DNA of 51,856 nt from an uncultured Ruminococcus sp. GTDB taxonomy: Bacteria; Bacillota; Clostridia; Oscillospirales; Acutalibacteraceae. The DNA lies in contig CACZYC010000012.1 of assembly GCA_902785365.1 (NCBI GenBank), positions 1 to 51,856 on the forward strand. Direction: 5' to 3'. The position numbers and the translations under genes were made by a program. The notes beneath the pieces were generated by a model, which saw only the letters and a program-made list of their open reading frames with translations, was not told the DNA's origin and did no database searches. Position 1 is the stretch's first letter. Each line of letters begins with the position of its first letter. This document shows positions 43,255 through 51,729 of the stretch, one piece after another.

Positions 43255-44314
43255 CACTGCTGTTCATTGCCGTAAGCTTGTGAACGGCTAATCTTTTACT
43301 GTTCAGAAAATACTCAACGGTACCGACAGTCTGCCCCTTTTTTATCGGAGAGTACAGAAAATTGTCGAGCCGATTTATACGCCTTACTTTTCCATAATCT
43401 TTTGGGGAAATCTCCACAGCCGAACAATCCTCAGAGGAAACAATAACGGAATCCTCATCTCCGCCGACCACTTCAACTTCAAGGTAAAAGTCGGTATCGT
43501 CAAACATACGGATGGTGTGATTCTCGAACCCATAGTTATACATAGCCGCGTGATCCCGCCAATCGTCGCGGTCATCCATTGTGACAGCAATAAGCGTCAA
43601 GCCGTCCTTAACCGCAGAAGAAACAAGACACCTGCCGGCGGCAATTGTATAACCCGTCTTACCGCCTGTGCAATATTTGTACAGCGACAAAAGTCTGTTA
43701 TGGTTTGAGTATGTAACACTTTTGTCAGACGGCTCAATAAACTTCACCGTTTCGTTCTTTTTGGCGGTTAGGCGCGAAAACTCGGGGTTCTTCAGAGCCT
43801 CAGCCATAAGCAAAGCCATATCATAAGCGGTTGAATAATGATTCTCGTCATCAAGTCCGCTCGGAGTAACAAAATGCGTGTGCTTCATACCGATTTTTTG
43901 AGCGCGCTCGTTCATCAGCGAGGCGAACTTTTCAGTGGTTCCCGCGACAGAAACCGCCGCGGCATTAGCTGCGTCATTACCCGAACACAAAAGGATTCCG
44001 ACAGCCAGATCTTTGAGCGTAAGCACCTCGCCGTATTTGAGATACATACTGCTGCCCTCGGCAGTCATTTCCTTGGTAAACTCAACCTGCTTGTTATCCT
44101 TTTCGGCGTATTCAAGCGTTAAGAGCGCCGTCATTATCTTAGTTGTACTTGCGGGTTTCATAGGCTTATTTTCGTTTGAAGAATAATAAACCTCGTTGTT
44201 AAACGGACAGTAAAGTACCGCCGAACCGGCGCTTACTTTCACCTCAGCACCTGCAATCGGAACAGATAAAACAATTATAATCAGTACTAAAGCACAGGAT
44301 AAAAGCCGCTTCAT
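43250..44314 (-). CDS. dacF: D-alanyl-D-alanine carboxypeptidase (DacF/PBP5 type)
   Basis: The protein (about 354 residues) has a signal peptide (to VPIAGA), the penicillin-binding motifs STTK (PASTTKIM, near 57), SGN (CSGNDAANA) and KTG (GGKTGYTIAAG), and a C-terminal beta domain. It trims peptidoglycan stem peptides. The start is probably ATG 44314 behind CGGTGATG; ATG 44320 and GTG 44323 are alternatives. The DacF-type protein beside gerW, a sporulation gene, is the usual clostridial arrangement. A C-terminal amphipathic anchor is not obvious. Confidence 0.88.
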   Translation of the reverse strand: MKRLLSCALVLIIIVLSVPIAGAEVKVSAGSAVLYCPFNNEVYYSSNENKPMKPASTTKIMTALLTLEYAEKDNKQVEFTKEMTAEGSSMYLKYGEVLTLKDLAVGILLCSGNDAANAAAVSVAGTTEKFASLMNERAQKIGMKHTHFVTPSGLDDENHYSTAYDMALLMAEALKNPEFSRLTAKKNETVKFIEPSDKSVTYSNHNRLLSLYKYCTGGKTGYTIAAGRCLVSSAVKDGLTLIAVTMDDRDDWRDHAAMYNYGFENHTIRMFDDTDFYLEVEVVGGDEDSVIVSSEDCSAVEISPKDYGKVRRINRLDNFLYSPIKKGQTVGTVEYFLNSKRLAVHKLTAMNSSE

Positions 44315-44352
44315 AAACATCACCGTGTAATATTATGAAGCAGAGATTGATT

Positions 44353-44784
44353 TTAGAATAAATCGTCGCCGGCGTCGGCTGTTTCCGCGTTTTCGTCCTC
44401 TACTTTATCTTTCTTTTTATCCTTTTTGAAAAGAGCGGATACCTTATCCACAAGTTCGGGAACCATTCCGACAACTCTATCGGCAGCGCCGTCGTATTTC
44501 TCGATGGGCATAAGAGTAACTTTTCCCTTATAAACTGTCAGAAACGCGAGAGGCTGAATAGTCACGCCCGCGCCGCTGCCGCCGCCGAAGCAATCCTTAT
44601 TCTCCTTTTTGGTAGGGAGATCGGAACCGCCTGACGCGAAGCCGTAGCTAACCTTGGACACGGGAATGATTATAGTTCCATCGGGAGAAGTTATAGGATC
44701 GCCGATAACTGTGTTCCCGTCAACCATTTCCTTGATTTTATTCATAGTTGTGTCCATTAAGTTGTTAATAGGATGTTCACTCAT
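44353..44784 (-). CDS. ytfJ: GerW family sporulation protein (YtfJ)
   Basis: The 143-residue protein matches the GerW/YtfJ family: MDTTMNKIKEMVDGNTVIGDP, the core GTIIIPVSKVSYGFASGGSD, a Gly-rich GGGSGAGV, and PLAFLTVYKGKVTLMPI. In Bacillus it is needed for germination response to alanine. The tail is an acidic/basic run. It sits in the conserved block between DUF2953 and dacF. Confidence 0.93.
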   Translation of the reverse strand: MSEHPINNLMDTTMNKIKEMVDGNTVIGDPITSPDGTIIIPVSKVSYGFASGGSDLPTKKENKDCFGGGSGAGVTIQPLAFLTVYKGKVTLMPIEKYDGAADRVVGMVPELVDKVSALFKKDKKKDKVEDENAETADAGDDLF

Positions 44785-44817
44785 TTTTTATACCTCCAGT
44801 TTGTACTATATAAACTA

Positions 44818-45471
44818 TTATTTCTTAACTTTCTTATGTTTAGGCTTAGCCTTTATAAACAGTCTGAGCGCCTGGAAACCGCGTTTAAACGCTAATTTTA
44901 TAATTGAAATAATTCTGATTCTTGCCGTAACCTCACCCTGAGCCACGTTCTTAGGCTTGTCGGAAAAATCAGGCTCGACATCGATGTCATAATCCTCAAT
45001 TGCAACGACCTCGCCAATAACCTTTAGCGCGGGATAAAGCACTGAACACACCTGACCGTATTTCACAGCGGAATCCGCCGCGTCGCTTCCCGCGATTCTC
45101 AACATAAGATAAAATCTGGTCACGGTAATCTTGCTGAACAAGTCATTTAGAGTACCCACAGCAAAGTCCGAAATTCGTTTGATTATATTCAGTATTCCCA
45201 AAACGCCCTTTTGCTTTACATAATCCTTTATGCTGAAAGATTTCTCTTTCTCAGGCTTTTTCTTGTCGGGAGTTCCCTTCTTTTTGGGCTTTTTCGGCTT
45301 CTTCTTTTTCTTTTCTTTCTTGGGTTTCGGCGGTACAAGCTGAATTTTCACAAAAGCTACTTTTATAAACAGCTTCAGTTCCTCATTGTAGCTTGCGAGC
45401 ACCCAAACATTAAAAAGAGTAAGCAGAAAAAGTAAAAGCAGTATGCCCAGTATTATATATAACGCAATCAT
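44818..45471 (-). CDS. DUF2953 protein (YtfI-like)
   Basis: The 217-residue protein has an N-terminal membrane anchor (IALYIILGILLLLFLLTLF), a very Lys/Pro-rich linker (about 50-80) and a globular DUF2953-type domain (GSDAADSAVKYGQVCSVLYPAL, DYDIDVEPDF). It is always found with ytfJ in spore formers. Function is unknown but linked to sporulation by position. Confidence 0.85.
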   Translation of the reverse strand: MIALYIILGILLLLFLLTLFNVWVLASYNEELKLFIKVAFVKIQLVPPKPKKEKKKKKPKKPKKKGTPDKKKPEKEKSFSIKDYVKQKGVLGILNIIKRISDFAVGTLNDLFSKITVTRFYLMLRIAGSDAADSAVKYGQVCSVLYPALKVIGEVVAIEDYDIDVEPDFSDKPKNVAQGEVTARIRIISIIKLAFKRGFQALRLFIKAKPKHKKVKK

Positions 45472-45473
45472 TT

Positions 45474-46055
45474 TTAATCTTGAGTTGCCTGTTCTATAGC
45501 TTCCTCAACGGTGAGCTGAACGTCCTCATCATCGGAAGGAGAATCGTCCTCGGGTAAAGGCGGCAGTTCTTCGATAGAGCTGATGTTAAAGCACCTTAAA
45601 AAGTTCTCAGTAGTGCCGTACAGAAGCGGTCGTCCGGGGAGTTCCAGTCTGCCCTTTTCCTCAATTAAGTCCTTAGCTGTGAGAGAACCTATAACACCCG
45701 AGCAATCAACTCCTCTGATTTGTTCCACAAAGGATTTTGTAACAGGCTGGTTGTAGGCGATTACGGAAAGCACTTCAAGCGCCGCCTGGGAAAGCGGAGT
45801 GTTTCTGCGCAAATCCATAACCGTTCTGATATAAGGAGCGTACTCTTTGACGCTTACCATCTGATAGCTCTTGTTGAGCTTTATAATTGTTATGCCCCGC
45901 CCCGCGTTTTGATATTCATTTTTCAGTTCTTCAAGGCGGTCATAAGCCTCGGATTCGCTTATTTCGAGAGCTGTGGCTATTCGCGAGGGTTCAACCGAGG
46001 AACCGTTAGCGAAAAGTATCGCCTCTATCGCCGCGTTTATCTTTTTATTATCCAT
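45474..46055 (-). CDS. scpB: Segregation and condensation protein ScpB
   Basis: The 193-residue protein has two winged-helix domains with the family runs AAIEAILFANGSSVEPSRIATAL and TPLSQAALEVLSVIAYNQPVTKSFVEQIRGVD and GRPLLYGTTENFL. It is part of the SMC-ScpAB chromosome-compaction complex, followed by an acidic tail. It lies just downstream of scpA (9 nt). Confidence 0.95.
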   Translation of the reverse strand: MDNKKINAAIEAILFANGSSVEPSRIATALEISESEAYDRLEELKNEYQNAGRGITIIKLNKSYQMVSVKEYAPYIRTVMDLRRNTPLSQAALEVLSVIAYNQPVTKSFVEQIRGVDCSGVIGSLTAKDLIEEKGRLELPGRPLLYGTTENFLRCFNISSIEELPPLPEDDSPSDDEDVQLTVEEAIEQATQD

Positions 46056-46064
46056 AATCTATCC

Positions 46065-46778
46065 TCATCTGTCATTAAGCATATAGACCTTGGCTTCTTC
46101 GCCGCTGCCGTCAATCCTGACGCGTTTGCCTTTGACAAGCTCAAGCACGGCGAGGAATGTCGCTACGAGCTCTCCCCTGCCGTCAGCCGCTTCGAACAGC
46201 TCGGCGTACTTAACACGCCTGCCTCTCCAGAGCTTACGCATAACTGTGATGATTCGGGAGTTAACGGAGACAATCTTGCGTTCCATAATTCCCGCAAAAG
46301 CCGATTGAGGCGGCGGGAGTTTTCTCTTGCCCCTGCCTACCGCGTCGATATAGCCTTTTACTATATCCTGCGGGTCATGCTTTCGGTTATATGTCAAATC
46401 AAATTTGACGGGAGAAGCGTCCTTATAAAATGTGTCAAAGTCATAAATTTTACTGAGCTTCGATGCAATTTCCTTACAAAGCTGATATTCAATAAGCTGA
46501 CCGCTGAGCTCTTTCTTAAGTTCCTCCGCTTCATCCTCATACTTTGGAAGAAGCATAGCTGACTTTATATATACAAGACGCGACGCCATTGTCAGAAACT
46601 CAGCGGCGACATCCATCTGGTTGTCCTGCATATATTTGATTTGTTCCATATACTGGTCAAGCAAATCAGCTATAACAATGTCATAAATATTAATCTTGTT
46701 CTTCGATATAAGACTGAGAAGCAAGTCAAGCGGACCTTCAAAGTCAGGCAGCTTGTAATTAAGTTGTACGTTTTCCAT
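46065..46778 (-). CDS. scpA: Segregation and condensation protein ScpA
   Basis: The 237-residue kleisin has the N-terminal YKLPDFEGPLDLLLSLISKNKINIYDIVIADLLDQYMEQI and a C-terminal winged helix (FLAVLELVKGKRVRI). It bridges the two SMC heads. CDS starts ATG 46778 behind GGAGG. Confidence 0.95.
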   Translation of the reverse strand: MENVQLNYKLPDFEGPLDLLLSLISKNKINIYDIVIADLLDQYMEQIKYMQDNQMDVAAEFLTMASRLVYIKSAMLLPKYEDEAEELKKELSGQLIEYQLCKEIASKLSKIYDFDTFYKDASPVKFDLTYNRKHDPQDIVKGYIDAVGRGKRKLPPPQSAFAGIMERKIVSVNSRIITVMRKLWRGRRVKYAELFEAADGRGELVATFLAVLELVKGKRVRIDGSGEEAKVYMLNDR

Positions 46779-46844
46779 AGCTGCCTCCGAAAATAAATCT
46801 AACCGAATTCCGGTCTGTTTATCAAATGTTAGTTAGGGAGATAT

Positions 46845-46900
46845 TTGAAAACGGACCCTCTTCCGTCACGCTGCGCGTGCCACCTTCCCACAAGGGAAGG
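46845..46900. repeat. REP-like palindromic sequence between the protease and scpA
   Basis: ccctcttccgtcacg-ctgcgcgtgcc and ccttccc-acaa-gggaagg form two small hairpins within the scpA leader region. This word pattern recurs as dispersed repeats in gut Firmicutes genomes to my recollection; I see no second copy in this window. Confidence 0.5.
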
Positions 46901-46903
46901 CTT

Positions 46904-47590
46904 TTAAAAGCCGAACGGTAAGCCTGTCACCCATAGTATAAAGTTTGTAATACTACTGCTAACCGCAGAAATAGGAAGTACTCCTGACCACAGCAAAACT
47001 ATAATAGCGATATAAAAGAATCTTTCATACTTATATATAGTCGCGACAAATCTGTCGGGCAGGAACATAAAAAGAATCTTTGAGCCGTCAAGAGGCGGAA
47101 TAGGAACGAGGTTGAACACCGCCAAAGTGACGTTAAGGAAGATGTAATACGAGAAGAACAGGGAAATGTACTGCCCTATCTTATCGAAATACATAAACTG
47201 CGGGAAGAAAAAGAACAACGCGCAATAGATAAAGCCGCCCACAAATGCCGCGATAAGATTCGCGAGGGGTCCCGCTAATGCGGAGATACCCATACCGACC
47301 TTGGGGTTCTTAAAGTTGCGGTCATCAATCGGAACAGGTTTAGCCCAGCCGAATCCGAGAAAAATAATCATCAACGCGCCAATGGGATCAATATGCTCAA
47401 TCGGGTTGAGCGTCAGTCTGCCTCTGTATTTGATACCCGTATCGCCGAGTTTATAGGCGACGAAAGCGTGTGCCCACTCGTGAAAAGGCATAATAAGGAA
47501 GATTACAACGAGCGACGCCAGGATATTGACAAGTATCATCATAAAATCAAGATTTCCGTGACTGATTCCGCTGATTAAATCAAAAAGCAT
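46904..47590 (-). CDS. Site-2 protease (M50) family
   Basis: The 228-residue intramembrane metalloprotease has HEWAH in MPFHEWAHAFVAYKLGD near residue 41, the partner Asp in NLVPIPPLDGSKIL near 168, and about five or six membrane segments. It is widespread at the start of the clostridial scpAB block. It may act in regulated proteolysis or protein quality control; its substrate is unknown. Confidence 0.9.
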   Translation of the reverse strand: MLFDLISGISHGNLDFMMILVNILASLVVIFLIMPFHEWAHAFVAYKLGDTGIKYRGRLTLNPIEHIDPIGALMIIFLGFGWAKPVPIDDRNFKNPKVGMGISALAGPLANLIAAFVGGFIYCALFFFFPQFMYFDKIGQYISLFFSYYIFLNVTLAVFNLVPIPPLDGSKILFMFLPDRFVATIYKYERFFYIAIIVLLWSGVLPISAVSSSITNFILWVTGLPFGF

Positions 47591-47677
47591 ATTACTCCAC
47601 CTTAACTAATCAATAGATAGAAATATTATACAATAAAATATAATAAAATACAAGTAGATAAAAAATTAAAAAAACAC

Positions 47678-47706
47678 TTGCTTTTTTAGAAATTATCATA
47701 TATAAT
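47678..47706 (+). promoter_or_regulatory. Promoter of rpmB
   Basis: TTGCTT (47678-47683), 17 nt, TATAAT (47701-47706). Confidence 0.7.
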
Positions 47707-47761
47707 ATGGTAGTTGACTATGTAAAAATGTATTTTAAGACTTATAAGGAGGTGCAGACAC

Positions 47762-47950
47762 ATGGCAAAATGTGATTTCTGCGGCAAGGGTGTTACTTTC
47801 GGTATTAAAGTGTCTCACTCACACAGACGTTCCAACAGAGCCTGGAAACCCAACGTACAGAGAGTAAAGGCTATTGTTGACGGTTCACCCAAGCACGTTT
47901 ACGCTTGCACAAGATGCTTACGTTCAGGTAAGGTTGAGCGCGCGTTATAA
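47762..47950 (+). CDS. rpmB: 50S ribosomal protein L28
   Basis: The 62-residue protein is typical bacterial L28 with a zinc-type Cys pair arrangement: MAKCDFCGKGVTFGIKVSHSHRRSNRAWKPN, and YACTRCLRSGKVERAL (C+ form). Strong AAGGAGGTG site. Single-gene transcript with its own terminator. Confidence 0.97.
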   Translation: MAKCDFCGKGVTFGIKVSHSHRRSNRAWKPNVQRVKAIVDGSPKHVYACTRCLRSGKVERAL

Positions 47951-47962
47951 TTTAATCGCAAC

Positions 47963-47992
47963 AAAAAGCTGTCGCTAAGCGGCAGCTTTTTT
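47963..47992 (+). terminator. Terminator after rpmB
   Basis: AAAAGCTGTCGC-taa-GCGGCAGCTTTTTT hairpin with one mismatch. Confidence 0.85.
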
Positions 47993-47999
47993 AGTTCTC

Positions 48000-48260
48000 A
48001 GTATTCAGCAGTCAGTGGTCAGTGAATGTCGAGAACAAAACAATACTGTCATCCTGAACGTCAATTCACTGTCATCCTGAGCTAAGCGAAGGATCTTTAA
48101 GATTCTTCGTCGCTTTGCTCCTCAGAATGACAAGGGGCAAGCCTTAGAATGACAGCTGAGAAAACTCTATATAATAACAAATAATAGAAACAAAGTCTTA
48201 GGCTCAATACAGAACCTAAGACTTTAATTAGTTTACATCGTTATTTATCCAATCGGGTAG
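48000..48260. repeat. MITE-like element, copy 2, with a nested palindromic insertion
   Basis: In opposite orientation this matches copy 1 (2842-3042): tcagt units (cagtcagtggtcagtg), gaatgtcgaga, then, beyond an insertion, a caaagtcttaggctc / gaacctaagacttt inverted repeat (48195-48230) and ttatttatcc. The insertion (48040-48155) holds a palindrome, gtcatcctgag...agcgaaggatctt / gattcttcgtcgct...ctcagaatgac, with imperfect arms, and flanking catcctga/gaatgac words. Nothing coding. Confidence 0.7.
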
Positions 48261-48412
48261 CGTTGCTCCCGCCGCCAGTGGCGGATTAAGGGAGCAAAAG
48301 CGCTGTGCAAAAATAAGGAGTTAAAGGACAGTGCTCCAAGCTGTCTTCTCCGAAGATGGAACGTCTCTCCCCGACCACAACTGATCACTGACCACTGCTC
48401 ACTGACCACTTC
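48261..48412. repeat. Palindrome-rich gap, ending in tcagt units
   Basis: tgctccc with ggcgg inner stem and gggagca (48264-48299) forms a nested hairpin. The rest is unassigned; the end (48377-48412) is gatcactgaccactgctcac-type tcagt repeats reaching the alaS stop. No gene seen. Confidence 0.4.
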
Positions 48413-51037
48413 TTACAGCATATCTTTTACGATAGACTCTACAGCCGCGAGAGCTTCGTCTACCTTTGTTATGTCTTTAGCTCCCGCCATAGCCATATCA
48501 GGCTTGCCGCCGCCGTTACCGCCTGTAAGCTGCGCTACGGCTTTGACAATCTTACCCGCGTTGAGCCCCTTTTGGAGCGCCTCTTTACCTACACGGCATA
48601 CAAAAGTAGCTTTGGTGCCGCTTACACAAGTCAGTACAGCAACGATGTTTTCGTTTTTGTCCGTACATTTTGTCGCGACATCTCTGAGCTGAGAACTGTC
48701 TATACCAACTATGGAAGAAACAACACCGACTCCTTTAACGTCCTCAAGTCCTGCCAGAATATCATCAACCTCTGAAAGGGCAAGCTTGCTGTTGAGTTCA
48801 GCTATCAGTTTATCCTTTTCCTTAAGTTCCTCAACGACCTTGGATGTAGCCTGAACAATCATTCGGGGATCGTTGATTTTGAGTAACATAGCGGCTTCTC
48901 CGATAGTGGCAATCGCGCGGTTGACAAACGACAATACATTCATTCCCGTAATAGCCTCTATACGTCTGACGCCCGCAGCTACCGAACCTTCTTGACGGAT
49001 TTTGAACAATCCGATTTTGGATGTGTTGTTGACATGAGTACCGCCGCAAAGTTCAACCGAGAAGTCCTCAGCAGAAACCACACGCACAACATCACCGTAC
49101 TTCTCGCCGAAGAGAGCCATAGCTCCGCGCTTTTTTGCTTCTTCAATAGGCAATTCCTCAACAGTGACATTCAGCCCCTCAAAAATAGCTTTGTTAACAA
49201 GCTGCTCAACCTCAATAAGCTGATCGGAAGTCATAGCCTCGAAATGAGTAAAGTCAAAGCGGACTACTTCGTCGGTTACAAGCTGTCCCGCCTGTTCAAC
49301 ATGCGTTCCGAGAACCTGTCTGAGAGCCGCTTGGAGCAAATGAGCCGCAGTGTGGTTGCGGGCGATAGCTCGGCGTCTTAATACATCTATGGAAAGGTTA
49401 ACATTATCGCCTACCGTGAGCGCGCCGCTCTTGACTGTAACAGCGTGCAGGAATATACCGTTGACGTTTTTGCTTGTGTTGTCGACCTCAGCTGTAAAAT
49501 TATCGTTTGAAATTGTACCTGTATCTCCTATCTGACCGCCTGACTCGGCGTAGAACGGAGTTTTCTCTGTAATTAAGACAGCGTTCTCACCCTCGGAAAT
49601 CATATCAACACGCACACCGTCCTTGACGATTGCGAGTATTTCCGAGTAACATTCACGCTGATTATAGCCTACAAAAACAGTTTCGGAAATATCGGAAAGG
49701 TCGGTGCTGTCGGAAACCCAAGCGTCCGCGCCCGCTTCTTTGCGCGCTTTTCGGCTGCGCTTTTTCTGAATATCAAGGAGCTCTCTGAAACGATCCACAT
49801 CAACCTTGATTCCGCTTTCGGCGGCAATCTCTCTGGTTAAGTCTATCGGGAATCCGAATGTATCGTTGAGCTTAAAAGCGTCCTCACCTGAAATTCTTTT
49901 TGTATCTTTGCTGTCAATAAGTTTGTTTAACAGCTCAAAGCCCTGGTCAATTGTGCGGGAGAAATTGTCCTCCTCAACCTTGATAAGCTTTGTGATAAAC
50001 TCCTGTTTTTCCCTGAGTTCGGGATAAGCTGTCTCGTTCTCAGCTATTACAGTTTCGCAAATTTTATAGAGGAAAGGCTCCTTGTAGCCTAACAATCTTC
50101 CGTGACGGGAAGCTCTGCGGAGCAGACGACGGAGAACATATCCCCTGCCCTCGTTTGAAGGCATTACACCGTCGGCAATCATAAAAGTTGTAGAACGGAT
50201 ATGGTCGGTAATTACGCGCAGAGAGATATCCGTCTTGTCGCTTGCGCCGTATTCTACGCCGACAATCTCCGAAATGTGTTTCATTATATTCTGAACAGTA
50301 TCGACAAGGAAAAGGTTGTCAACGCCCTGTATTACGCAGGCGAGACGCTCAAGTCCCATACCTGTGTCAATGTTGGGATGTTCAAGCGGTGTGTAGTTAT
50401 TGTTGCCATCGTTATCAAACTGAGTAAATACGAGGTTCCAAACCTCCATATAACGGTCGCACTCACAGCCCACCTTACAGTCGGGCTTGCCGCAGCCGTG
50501 CTCGGGACCTCTGTCGTAGTAAATCTCGGAACAAGGTCCGCAAGGACCTGAGCCGTGCTCCCAGAAGTTGTCGGCTTTGCCGAGGCGCACCATATGCTCG
50601 GGGTCTACGCCTACCTGTTTAGTCCAGATATCATAGGCTTCGTCGTCATCCTGATATACAGACACATAGAGCTTTTCCTTCGGGATTTCAAGCACTTCTG
50701 TAAAAAACTCCCACGCCCACGCTGTCGCCTCTTTCTTGAAATAGTCGCCGAAAGAGAAGTTGCCGAGCATCTCGAAATATGTGCCGTGGCGGTCGGTCTT
50801 GCCGACTTCCTCGATATCGGGTGTACGGATACACTTCTGGCATGTGGTTACACGCGTCTTAGGCGGTGTAATCTCGCCTGTAAAATACTTTTTCATCGGA
50901 GCCATTCCGCTGTTTATGAGCAAAAGGCTCTTGTCATCCTTGGGGATGAGCGGGAACGAAGGCAATCTTAGGCAACCCTTGCTCTCCATAAATGATAAGA
51001 ATTTCTCTCTGAGTTCGTTAACTCCTGTCCATTGCAT
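48413..51037 (-). CDS. alaS: Alanyl-tRNA synthetase
   Basis: AlaS charges tRNA-Ala. The 874-residue protein has the class II catalytic domain (TCQKCIRTPDIEEVGKTDRHGTYFEMLGNFSF, WNLVFTQF, DTGMGLERLACV), the editing domain with HTAAHLLQAALRQVLG and ELCGGTHVNNTSKIGLFKI, and the C-Ala DHHA1 domain ending GGNGGGKPDMAMAGAKD. I start at ATG 51037 (MQWTGVNELREKF) with GGAGG upstream; the longer frame to 51076 would run into the repeat. A T-box lies about 430 nt upstream. Confidence 0.96.
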   Translation of the reverse strand: MQWTGVNELREKFLSFMESKGCLRLPSFPLIPKDDKSLLLINSGMAPMKKYFTGEITPPKTRVTTCQKCIRTPDIEEVGKTDRHGTYFEMLGNFSFGDYFKKEATAWAWEFFTEVLEIPKEKLYVSVYQDDDEAYDIWTKQVGVDPEHMVRLGKADNFWEHGSGPCGPCSEIYYDRGPEHGCGKPDCKVGCECDRYMEVWNLVFTQFDNDGNNNYTPLEHPNIDTGMGLERLACVIQGVDNLFLVDTVQNIMKHISEIVGVEYGASDKTDISLRVITDHIRSTTFMIADGVMPSNEGRGYVLRRLLRRASRHGRLLGYKEPFLYKICETVIAENETAYPELREKQEFITKLIKVEEDNFSRTIDQGFELLNKLIDSKDTKRISGEDAFKLNDTFGFPIDLTREIAAESGIKVDVDRFRELLDIQKKRSRKARKEAGADAWVSDSTDLSDISETVFVGYNQRECYSEILAIVKDGVRVDMISEGENAVLITEKTPFYAESGGQIGDTGTISNDNFTAEVDNTSKNVNGIFLHAVTVKSGALTVGDNVNLSIDVLRRRAIARNHTAAHLLQAALRQVLGTHVEQAGQLVTDEVVRFDFTHFEAMTSDQLIEVEQLVNKAIFEGLNVTVEELPIEEAKKRGAMALFGEKYGDVVRVVSAEDFSVELCGGTHVNNTSKIGLFKIRQEGSVAAGVRRIEAITGMNVLSFVNRAIATIGEAAMLLKINDPRMIVQATSKVVEELKEKDKLIAELNSKLALSEVDDILAGLEDVKGVGVVSSIVGIDSSQLRDVATKCTDKNENIVAVLTCVSGTKATFVCRVGKEALQKGLNAGKIVKAVAQLTGGNGGGKPDMAMAGAKDITKVDEALAAVESIVKDML

Positions 51038-51054
51038 TTTTAAATCCTCCACAT

Positions 51055-51443
51055 CTATCGTGAACGTTCCTATCAAGTATTTATATCCCCCTTACCTCAC
51101 CATTCCTGTGAAGTTTTGGAGACTTGTGAAACGTTCTGTTTTATATTTTTTCACATTTATCGTGAACGTTCCTGTCAAATATTTATATCCCACTTACCTC
51201 ACCATTCCTGTGAAGTTTTGGAAACTTGTGAAACGTTCTGTTTTATATTTTTACACATTTATCGTGAACGTTCCTATCAAGTATTTATATCCCCCTTACT
51301 CACCATTCCTGTGAAGTTTTGGAAACTTGTGAAACGTTCTGTTTTATATTTTTACACATTTATCGTGAACGTTCCTGTCAAGTGTTCATATCCCCCTTAC
51401 CTCACAATCCTGTGAAGTTTTGGAGACTTGTGAAACGTTCTGT
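51055..51443 (-). repeat. Four tandem ~102-bp repeats (R1 type) in the alaS leader
   Basis: Units begin at 51057, 51159, 51261 and 51362, giving a period of 101-102 bp; the last unit is shortened. Each has cgtgaacgttcct, ttatatccc, accattcctgtgaag, the palindrome AAGTTT-tgg-AAACTT (in units 2 and 3; agact in 1 and 4), and gtgaaacgttctg. Together they extend the leader between the T-box terminator and the alaS ribosome site. Confidence 0.92.
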
Positions 51444-51465
51444 AATTTATTTATGAATCAAATCG

Positions 51466-51700
51466 CGAAATAAAAAAGCTCCTGTCCCGAAATGGGACAA
51501 GAGCGAATCCTGCGGTACCACCCAAATTGACAGCTTTAAGCTGTCCGCTTTGATATCCTTAACGCGGACAAACGCCGTACTTTCATACGGAGCTCGGGAG
51601 TGGCTGTAAAGCTTTTGTTTAAGGTCTCGCACCAACCGGCCTTTCTCTGAAAAACGCTGAGCCTTACTCGTTCCGTCACAGCTTTTTTATATCCTTAATG
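51466..51700 (-). ncRNA. T-box riboswitch of alaS
   Basis: On the minus strand a leader starts after the promoter at 51701-51729. The T-box core TGGGTGGTACCGC lies at 51511-51524 in opposite sense. Upstream of it is the stem GTCCGC/GCGGAC, and downstream the terminator GCTCTTGTCCC/GGGACAGGAGC then six T residues (51472-51505). A candidate Ala specifier codon, GCT, lies in the Stem I region. Uncharged tRNA-Ala would favour the antiterminator, raising alaS. Confidence 0.92.
51472..51505 (-). terminator. Regulated terminator of the alaS T-box
   Basis: GCTCtTGTCCC-atttc-GGGACAgGAGC hairpin and T-run. Confidence 0.9.
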
Positions 51701-51729
51701 ATTATAAGACTTAGTTAAATAATTGTCAA
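51701..51729 (-). promoter_or_regulatory. Promoter of the alaS leader
   Basis: On the minus strand: TTGACA (51724-51729), 17 nt, TATAAT (51701-51706), a perfect consensus. Confidence 0.85.

Noticed and set aside
50760..51415. Open frames across the alaS leader repeats
   Set aside because: The frames exist only because 102 is divisible by three; they are antisense to alaS and lack start context.
51055..51443. CRISPR-like array
   Set aside because: The 102-bp units are repeated throughout with no unique spacers, and no cas genes are present.
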